The notes under the pieces were generated by a model. The model had not been told where the DNA came from. It saw only the letters and a program-made list of their open reading frames with translations, and did not search any database. DNA of 29,109 nucleotides from Syntrophomonas sp. UBA1376. Lineage in GTDB: Bacteria > Bacillota > Syntrophomonadia > Syntrophomonadales > Syntrophomonadaceae. Positions 23,805 through 29,109 of the stretch are shown here, one piece after another (positions within the stretch are counted from its first letter, which is position 1; each line of letters starts with the position of its first letter). The stretch spans positions 5,034 to 34,142 of the forward strand of contig DBRE01000023.1 of the NCBI GenBank assembly GCA_002305535.1, given 5' to 3'. The position numbers and the translations under genes are program-made.

Positions 23805-25790
23805 GTGACTTCTCCACAGGAAAGAGCTGAACAGTTGCGGGAACAGTTGCGTACTCATGATCATCACTATTATGTTTTGGACGATCCTTTGATCAGTGAT
23901 CGGGAATACGATCTATTGATGCAAGAATTGCTGGAACTGGAAAAGAAACATCCCGAACTGATAACTTCTGATTCTCCTACCCAAAGAGTGGGCGGCAAAC
24001 CCCTGGACAAGTTTAATCCCATTGTTCACCGCCAACCTTTGCTCAGCCTGGACAATGCCTTTTCATTTAAGGATCTGCAGGATTTTGATCGACGCATATC
24101 CCGGAGCACTGCCCAACGTGAGTATGTTGCAGAGATGAAGATAGATGGGGTATCTATAGCCCTGGTTTATGAGAAGGGTAGTCTGGTCACAGCTGCTACC
24201 CGAGGAGATGGAGTCGTTGGAGAGGATGTAACTGCGAATATAAAAACCATTCGCAGTATTCCCTTACGACTGCGTACCCCCGTAGAACGCCTGGAAGTTC
24301 GAGGGGAGATATATATGCCTAAAGCGGAATTTGTGCGTCTTAACCAGCAGAAAGAAGAGCAGGGCGAGCGGGTATTTGCTAATCCGCGTAACGCAGCAGC
24401 GGGATCCTTGCGCCAACTAGATCCCCACATTACTGCGCAGCGTGCTCTGGCCGCATTTATTTATGATATTCTCTATCTGGAAGGACACCACTTAGCTTCC
24501 CAGTGGGAAGTTTTGCAATATCTGCATGAACAGGGGTTCCCGGTCAATAGGGAAGCTCGCCGGGCTGATAGTATAGACAAGGCCTTTGACATCTGCCAGG
24601 AGTATCAATCACGACGGCACGACTTGCCTTATGAGATCGACGGAGTCGTTATCAAGCTGAACTCAATGGCTGAGCGGGCTGAACTGGGAACTACCACCCG
24701 CAGCCCTCGTTGGGCCATAGCTTTTAAGTTCCCGGCCGAAGAGAAAGAGACCCGCTTACTGGCTGTGGAAATAAATGTTGGCCGTACCGGCATCATCGCT
24801 CCCACTGCTATCATGGAACCGGTTTCGCTTGCTGGTACTACCGTTAGCCGGGCCAGCCTGCACAATTTCGACCTGGTGCGGGAAAAGGACATCCGTATCG
24901 GTGACCTGGTGCTCTTACGCAAAGCCGGAGATATCATCCCGGAAATAATAAAATCCTTGCCCGAACACCGTAGCGGTAAGGAAGAGGAAGTCATCCCTCC
25001 AGCCTTATGTCCTGTCTGTGGCAGTCAAGTGGTTCATCCCCCGGGAGAAGTAGCGATTCGTTGTGAAAATATCAGCTGCCCAGCACGTTTGAAAGAAAGC
25101 CTTATTTTTTACGCTTCTCGTTCAGCTATGGATATTGACGGGTTGGGCCCAGCCATAATTGACCAATTGGTGGAACGGGGCCTAGTGGGTAAACTGGAAG
25201 ATCTGTATCGGCTGCAAGCTGGCGATCTTGAATCTCTGGAACGTATGGGCCCCAAGTCGGCTGCCAACTTGTTGCGAGCTATTGAAGACAGCAAAGAGCG
25301 CCCTCTGCATCGCCTCATAACCGCTCTGGGCATCAGACATGTTGGTGCGAAAACAGCCCGCTTGCTCACACAACGCTTCAATCGCCTAGAAGATTTTTTC
25401 CAGGTTACCGAAGAAGAACTGACAGCCATTCCGGAAATCGGCTCCATTATGGCCGCTAGTATAGTCGCCTTTTTCCAGGAACCACGCAACCGTATCACCG
25501 TAGATAGGTTGTTACAAGCCGGGGTAAACGGCCTGGAACCAACTTCGGAACAAACCGATCAGCCCTTGACCGGGAAAGTGTTGGTATTGACAGGAACCTT
25601 GCCAACCCTGTCTCGTAATGAGGCGACGGAGCTTATCGAAGCCCGGGGAGGCCAAGTGACCAGCAGCGTCAGTCGCAAGACTGATTATGTGGTGGTGGGC
25701 AGTGAACCGGGCAGCAAATATGACAAAGCAGTGCAACTAGGCATCACCATTCTGGATGAAGAAGCCTTACTCAAGCTACTCCATTCCTAA
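23805..25790 (+). CDS. ligA: NAD+-dependent DNA ligase LigA
   Basis: This 661-aa enzyme seals nicks in replication and repair. The N-terminal Ia domain (HDHHYYVLDDPLISDREYD) binds NMN. The adenylation site is K112-I-D-G, followed by TRGDGVVGEDVT. The OB-fold comes next, then a four-Cys zinc site (C402, C405, C420, C425), a helix-hairpin-helix region (about 430-570) and a C-terminal BRCT domain (about 585-661, LTGKVLVLTGTLP). Length and order are standard. The GTG start at 23805 is 7 bases after AAGGAGG. It probably forms an operon with pcrA. Confidence 0.97.
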   Translation: MTSPQERAEQLREQLRTHDHHYYVLDDPLISDREYDLLMQELLELEKKHPELITSDSPTQRVGGKPLDKFNPIVHRQPLLSLDNAFSFKDLQDFDRRISRSTAQREYVAEMKIDGVSIALVYEKGSLVTAATRGDGVVGEDVTANIKTIRSIPLRLRTPVERLEVRGEIYMPKAEFVRLNQQKEEQGERVFANPRNAAAGSLRQLDPHITAQRALAAFIYDILYLEGHHLASQWEVLQYLHEQGFPVNREARRADSIDKAFDICQEYQSRRHDLPYEIDGVVIKLNSMAERAELGTTTRSPRWAIAFKFPAEEKETRLLAVEINVGRTGIIAPTAIMEPVSLAGTTVSRASLHNFDLVREKDIRIGDLVLLRKAGDIIPEIIKSLPEHRSGKEEEVIPPALCPVCGSQVVHPPGEVAIRCENISCPARLKESLIFYASRSAMDIDGLGPAIIDQLVERGLVGKLEDLYRLQAGDLESLERMGPKSAANLLRAIEDSKERPLHRLITALGIRHVGAKTARLLTQRFNRLEDFFQVTEEELTAIPEIGSIMAASIVAFFQEPRNRITVDRLLQAGVNGLEPTSEQTDQPLTGKVLVLTGTLPTLSRNEATELIEARGGQVTSSVSRKTDYVVVGSEPGSKYDKAVQLGITILDEEALLKLLHS

Positions 25791-25850
25791 ATACATTGTA
25801 TACATTCCTCCATTCGGCGTTAAAAACTTTTATTATCAGCAATGAAAAGG

Positions 25851-25856
25851 TATAAT
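25851..25856 (+). promoter_or_regulatory. Candidate -10 box upstream of the DUF554 gene
   Basis: A perfect TATAAT lies 32 bases before the ATG at 25889. At 16-18 bp upstream the sequence is only T-rich (CTTTTATT), with no clear -35, so strength is uncertain. Confidence 0.4.
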
Positions 25857-25888
25857 GCTGTCAATATGCAAGAAAACAGGTAGAAAAC

Positions 25889-26581
25889 ATGACAGGCACC
25901 ATTATCAACGCAACTGCTATCATTGTGGCCGGATTGATCGGCCTGACTCTGCGCAAAGGTATCCCCGACAACATCAGTCGCACCATGCAGGATGGGCTGG
26001 GGCTGCTTATTATAATTATCGGCATACAATATGGCTTAAAAGCTGATAACTTGGCAGTGATTGGCATAAGCTTGGCCCTAGGGGCTGCGGTGGGTGAATG
26101 GCGGCGCTGGGAGGCCCGCCTGGAGCACCTGGGACAAAGACTGCAGAAGCGATTTGGTAATGGAGATAGCTCTTTTGTAAAAGGATTTGTATCAGCCAGC
26201 TTGTTGTTCTGTGTAGGTGCAATGGCCGTGGTAGGAGCATTAGAAGACGGTTTGACCGGCAACTATCAAATACTGTTGGTCAAATCCATGCTGGATGCTA
26301 TTTTCTCCATGTTATTTGCTGCCAGTATGGGAATAGGTGTATTGTTCTCCGCTATTCCGGTGCTGTTGTATCAGGGAGCTATAAGTCTGGGGGCAGGCTT
26401 TCTTAAACCGATCCTCACCGGTGCGATGCTTGATAATATAACCTCTTTAGGTGGGGTGTTGATCGCTGGCTTGGGTTTGAACATTTTGGGAGTTACTCGT
26501 ATTCGCGTGGCCAACCTGTTACCGGGTATCTTGCTGCTTCCCTTGATCATGTATATTTTCCAGACATTATCCTGGTTGTAG
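25889..26581 (+). CDS. DUF554 family membrane protein
   Basis: This 230-aa protein has about six or seven hydrophobic helices. The opening TGTIINATAIIVAGLIGLTLRKG and the GLGLLIIIIGIQYGLKA and GAMAVVGALEDGLTG segments are characteristic of DUF554 (YdfK/YqgA type). Transport of a small solute has been suggested for the family, but the function is not established. The ribosome binding site upstream of ATG 25889 is weak (AGGTAG). It stands alone between ligA and gatC, apparently with its own -10 box. Confidence 0.85.
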   Translation: MTGTIINATAIIVAGLIGLTLRKGIPDNISRTMQDGLGLLIIIIGIQYGLKADNLAVIGISLALGAAVGEWRRWEARLEHLGQRLQKRFGNGDSSFVKGFVSASLLFCVGAMAVVGALEDGLTGNYQILLVKSMLDAIFSMLFAASMGIGVLFSAIPVLLYQGAISLGAGFLKPILTGAMLDNITSLGGVLIAGLGLNILGVTRIRVANLLPGILLLPLIMYIFQTLSWL

Positions 26582-26622
26582 TTTTTCGGGGGCACGTTTC
26601 TACGTGTTACCATTTATTTATT

Positions 26623-26631
26623 TGCTATAAT
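26623..26631 (+). promoter_or_regulatory. Extended -10 promoter for gatCAB
   Basis: TGCTATAAT at 26623-26631 is a perfect extended -10 element (TGnTATAAT). The -35 region is poor, as is usual with extended -10 promoters. Transcription would start near 26638, giving a ~30-base leader containing AAGGAGG before the gatC start. Confidence 0.6.
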
Positions 26632-26669
26632 TATAAAGTGTGATTAATTGGCGAAGGAGGCCGTTTGAG

Positions 26670-26954
26670 TTGGCTATTAGTGAAAAACAAGTGGAACAGG
26701 TGGCCCATTTGGCACGGCTAAAACTGACTGAACCGGAGAAACAGTTATTTGCTGTGCAATTGACAGCTATTCTGGAATATGCCCAAAAACTGAATGAACT
26801 AAATACCGAAACGGTAGAGCCTCTTCACCATATTTTACCGGTATACAATGTTTTCCGGAAAGATGAGGCCAGACCAGGAACCCCTCGGGAGGAAATCCTG
26901 GCCAATGCACCTCTGATAGAAGATGGACAATATAAAGTACCGCGGATTATCTAG
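26670..26954 (+). CDS. gatC: Aspartyl/glutamyl-tRNA amidotransferase subunit C
   Basis: This 94-aa small helical subunit wraps around GatA and stabilises the GatCAB complex that converts Glu-tRNA(Gln) (and Asp-tRNA(Asn)) to the amide form. Family landmarks: VEQVAHLARLKLTEPE near the start, EYAQKLNELNTETVEPLHH in the middle and the NVFRKDEARPG plus YKVPRII ending. The start is TTG at 26670, 9 bases after AAGGAGG; an earlier frame-compatible codon at 26640 would precede that ribosome site. It is 13 bases before gatA. Confidence 0.95.
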   Translation: MAISEKQVEQVAHLARLKLTEPEKQLFAVQLTAILEYAQKLNELNTETVEPLHHILPVYNVFRKDEARPGTPREEILANAPLIEDGQYKVPRII

Positions 26955-26967
26955 GGGAGTGAAAGCA

Positions 26968-28431
26968 GTGCAATTGTATGAGTTAACCGGTCACGAATTG
27001 AAGGAGAAACTTGACAAGAAAGAAGTCTCCTGTCAGGAAATCACGGCAGCCTTTATTAACCGTATCGAACAGGTGGAGGATCAGATAAAGGCCTTCGTTA
27101 CTGTGACGGGCGAATTAGCGACCCAACAGGCTAGAGCCTATGATGATGCTGAACCTGTCCCCGGTCTGGGTGGAATACCTTATGGATTGAAAGACATCAT
27201 CTGTACCAGGGGGATCCGCACCACCGCTTCATCGCGAATGCTGGAGAACTTCATTCCTTTTTATGATGCTTTTGTAGCGGCCCGCTTGGCAGAACATAAA
27301 GGAGTCCTGCTGGGAAAATTAAACCTGGACGAGTTTGCTATGGGTTCGTCAACTGAGCAGTCTGCTTTTTATCCCACCAGAAATCCTTGGGATCTGGAGC
27401 GAGTCCCCGGTGGCTCCTCAGGAGGATCGGCAGCAGCAGTAGCGGCAGGCGAAGTTGCCTATGCCCTGGGAACCGATTCAGGAGGATCCATTCGCCAACC
27501 GGCTGCATTCTGCGGAGTAGTAGGGCTCAAACCCACTTATGGTAGGGTGTCCCGTTGGGGTGTAATGGCTTACGCATCTTCTTTTGATCAAGTAGGGGTT
27601 GTCTCCAAGGATGTGAGAGATTGTGCTCTGGTGATGAATATGTTGGCCGGACATGATCAGCAAGATTCTACCTCAATTGATAAAGAGGTTCCTGATTATG
27701 CCAGCTTTTTAACCCCTGATATTAAGGGGTTGAAGATTGCCTATCCCCGGGAGTATTTTCAACAGGGGGTAGACAGTGAGATAGTTCAGCAAGTAATGAA
27801 TGCTCTTAAGCATTATGAACAATTAGGAGCCATAATTGAGGAAGTATCACTGCCACACAGTGAATATGCTTTGCCGGCCTATTACCTGATAGCTCCGGCA
27901 GAAGCAAGTGCCAACATGGCTCGCTTCGATGGAGTTCGTTACGGATTGCGGGATCAAGAGGCTGACAATGTGGTTGATATGTTTTCCCAGAGTCGGTCGG
28001 TTGGTTTGGGTGATGAAGTAAAGCGACGCATAATGCTGGGAACCTACGCTTTAAGCTCTGGGTATTATGACGCCTACTACTTGAAAGCCTTAAAGGTGCG
28101 CCGCTTGATCGCCGAAGATTTTCAGCGGGTATTTGCCGATTTTGATTTGATCGTAACCCCTACCACCCCTACCATTGCTTTCCGCTTCGGCGAAAACAGT
28201 GGTGATTTGATAGCTCAATATAAAAATGATCTTTTGACGGTGCCCATAAATATGGCTGGTCTTCCCGGCATGTCCATTCCCTGCGGTTTTGTGAACGGAA
28301 TGCCGGTGGGTATGCAACTGGTGGCCCAACCATTTGATGAAGGTACCATATTCAAAGCCGCCTATGCTTTCGAACAAACTACTGACTATCATAGGGCCCG
28401 GCCAACTCTGGGGGTGAATATCAATGGATAG
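26968..28431 (+). CDS. gatA: Glutamyl-tRNA(Gln) amidotransferase subunit A
   Basis: This 487-aa amidase subunit releases ammonia from glutamine for GatB. The amidase-signature triad is complete: K75 in YGLKD, S150 in GGSSGGSAAAVA and nucleophile S174 in GTDSGGSIRQPA. Length is standard. The start is GTG at 26968, preceded by AGGGGAG; reading from 26923 would overlap the end of gatC and has no ribosome site. Its stop overlaps the gatB start by 8 bases, so translation is coupled. Confidence 0.97.
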   Translation: MQLYELTGHELKEKLDKKEVSCQEITAAFINRIEQVEDQIKAFVTVTGELATQQARAYDDAEPVPGLGGIPYGLKDIICTRGIRTTASSRMLENFIPFYDAFVAARLAEHKGVLLGKLNLDEFAMGSSTEQSAFYPTRNPWDLERVPGGSSGGSAAAVAAGEVAYALGTDSGGSIRQPAAFCGVVGLKPTYGRVSRWGVMAYASSFDQVGVVSKDVRDCALVMNMLAGHDQQDSTSIDKEVPDYASFLTPDIKGLKIAYPREYFQQGVDSEIVQQVMNALKHYEQLGAIIEEVSLPHSEYALPAYYLIAPAEASANMARFDGVRYGLRDQEADNVVDMFSQSRSVGLGDEVKRRIMLGTYALSSGYYDAYYLKALKVRRLIAEDFQRVFADFDLIVTPTTPTIAFRFGENSGDLIAQYKNDLLTVPINMAGLPGMSIPCGFVNGMPVGMQLVAQPFDEGTIFKAAYAFEQTTDYHRARPTLGVNING

Positions 28432-29109
28432 AGAATATGAAGTAGTTATAGGCCTGGAAGTTCATGTGGAATTAAAGACGGCTACCAAGATATTCTGTGC
28501 TTGCTCCACCGCTTTTGGGGCTGAGCCGAATACCCAGGTATGTCCAGTTTGTTCTGGATTTCCAGGTGCTCTGCCTGTTCTAAATGTTCAGGCGGTCGCA
28601 TATGCTATAAGAACGGGGTTAGCTTTGAACTGTGCTATTGCTGAAACCTGCAAATTTGACCGCAAGAACTATTTTTACCCCGATCTGCCCAATGCTTATC
28701 AGATTTCCCAATATGATCAGCCTATTTGTGGGAAGGGATATTTGGACATAGATGTGGAAGGTGAACATAAACGCATAGGCATTACCAGGGCTCATTTAGA
28801 AGAAGATGCTGGTAAACTGGTTCATCAAGGTTCCATCACTACCACCAGCACTTCCCTGGTCAATCTAAACCGCTGTGGAGTTCCTCTGTTAGAAATCGTA
28901 TCTGAGCCGGACATGCGTAGTGCAGCTGAAGCCAGAGCTTATATGGAAAAGCTGCGCTCGATCCTACTGTTTGCGGGAGTATCTGATTGTAAAATGGAAG
29001 AAGGATCTCTTCGTTGTGATGCTAATGTGTCGGTACGGCCCCAGGGAGAGAGTAAACTGGGCACCAGGGTAGAGATCAAGAATCTTAATTCCTTCCGGGC
29101 TCTGGAAAA
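28424..29109 (+). CDS. gatB: Glutamyl-tRNA(Gln) amidotransferase subunit B, cut by window end
   Basis: The first 228 codons are present and the frame is open to the end of the window. The protein starts MDREYEVVIGLEVHVELKT and contains the zinc-binding cysteines C25, C27, C40 and C43 (FCACS, CPVCSGFPG). The family segments NYFYPDLPNAYQISQYD and NRCGVPLLEIVSEPDM follow. In the complex, GatB activates the misacylated tRNA with ATP and transfers the ammonia supplied by GatA. The ATG at 28424 overlaps the end of gatA by 8 bases and follows a GGGGGTG purine stretch. Full-length proteins have about 475 aa, so roughly half is missing. Confidence 0.96.
   Translation, partial: MDREYEVVIGLEVHVELKTATKIFCACSTAFGAEPNTQVCPVCSGFPGALPVLNVQAVAYAIRTGLALNCAIAETCKFDRKNYFYPDLPNAYQISQYDQPICGKGYLDIDVEGEHKRIGITRAHLEEDAGKLVHQGSITTTSTSLVNLNRCGVPLLEIVSEPDMRSAAEARAYMEKLRSILLFAGVSDCKMEEGSLRCDANVSVRPQGESKLGTRVEIKNLNSFRALE

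Noticed and set aside
24629..25498. Long minus-strand frames (up to 129 codons) opposite ligA
   Set aside because: They are shadows of the clear LigA coding sequence, without ribosome sites or domain signals.
26592..26607. Hairpin GCACGT/ACGTGT after the DUF554 gene as a terminator
   Set aside because: The stem is a short 6 bp including a G-U pair and is not followed by a continuous T-run. Termination here is doubtful.

Overview
The window is about 29 kb of gene-dense, moderate-GC bacterial DNA with strong AAGGAGG-type ribosome binding sites and many GTG and TTG starts. The gene content points to an anaerobic Clostridia-type Firmicute: a trimeric NADH-type [FeFe] hydrogenase with its maturases, a cobalamin riboswitch, an ECF vitamin transporter, gatCAB and a multi-PAS c-di-GMP protein. 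The hydrogenase order (hydC, hydB, hydA) and the unusually short HydB recall the Syntrophomonas wolfei Hyd1ABC enzyme, so Syntrophomonadaceae is my best guess. This is inferred from memory of the family, not from a database comparison.

Region 1 (1-5594) is a vitamin B12-controlled import operon. A candidate promoter precedes a cobalamin riboswitch (about 172-330) and an intrinsic terminator (395-419). These control a DUF4430 lipoprotein, an EcfT membrane subunit, a fused two-domain EcfA ATPase, an S-component-like membrane protein and an unassigned SAM methyltransferase. A hairpin terminator closes the unit. The likely job is uptake of cobalamin or another corrinoid.

Region 2 (5595-13953) is a hydrogenase island. 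After a 354-bp leader with a two-tier hairpin come hydC, hydB and hydA. A strong terminator lies directly against the ribosome binding site of a TM1266-family regulator, which is followed by hydG, an unrecognised 95-aa gene, hydE and hydF. The maturases assemble the H-cluster for HydA. HydG departs from the canonical auxiliary-cluster motif (Cys to Asp), and HydA has Ser in its L1 motif.

Region 3 (13954-14775) is the remnant of a group II intron just after hydF. The maturase has lost its reverse transcriptase core, but RNA domains V and VI are still well paired. A perfect 8-bp inverted repeat sits between this remnant and the convergent gene that follows.

Region 4 (14776-20594) holds a metallo-beta-lactamase-fold hydrolase and a small Smr protein (both minus strand), a 1163-aa six-PAS GGDEF/HD-GYP protein (plus), and a membrane-anchored DUF1287 protein (minus) whose 3' end overlaps the signalling gene by 16 bp.

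Region 5 (20741-29109) is a plus-strand run: two small Gate-domain membrane proteins, a PcrA-type helicase, NAD-dependent DNA ligase LigA, a DUF554 membrane protein, and gatC-gatA-gatB, with gatB cut by the window end. Apart from the two Gate proteins and DUF554 these are housekeeping genes. I saw no tRNA, rRNA, CRISPR array or intact insertion sequence.
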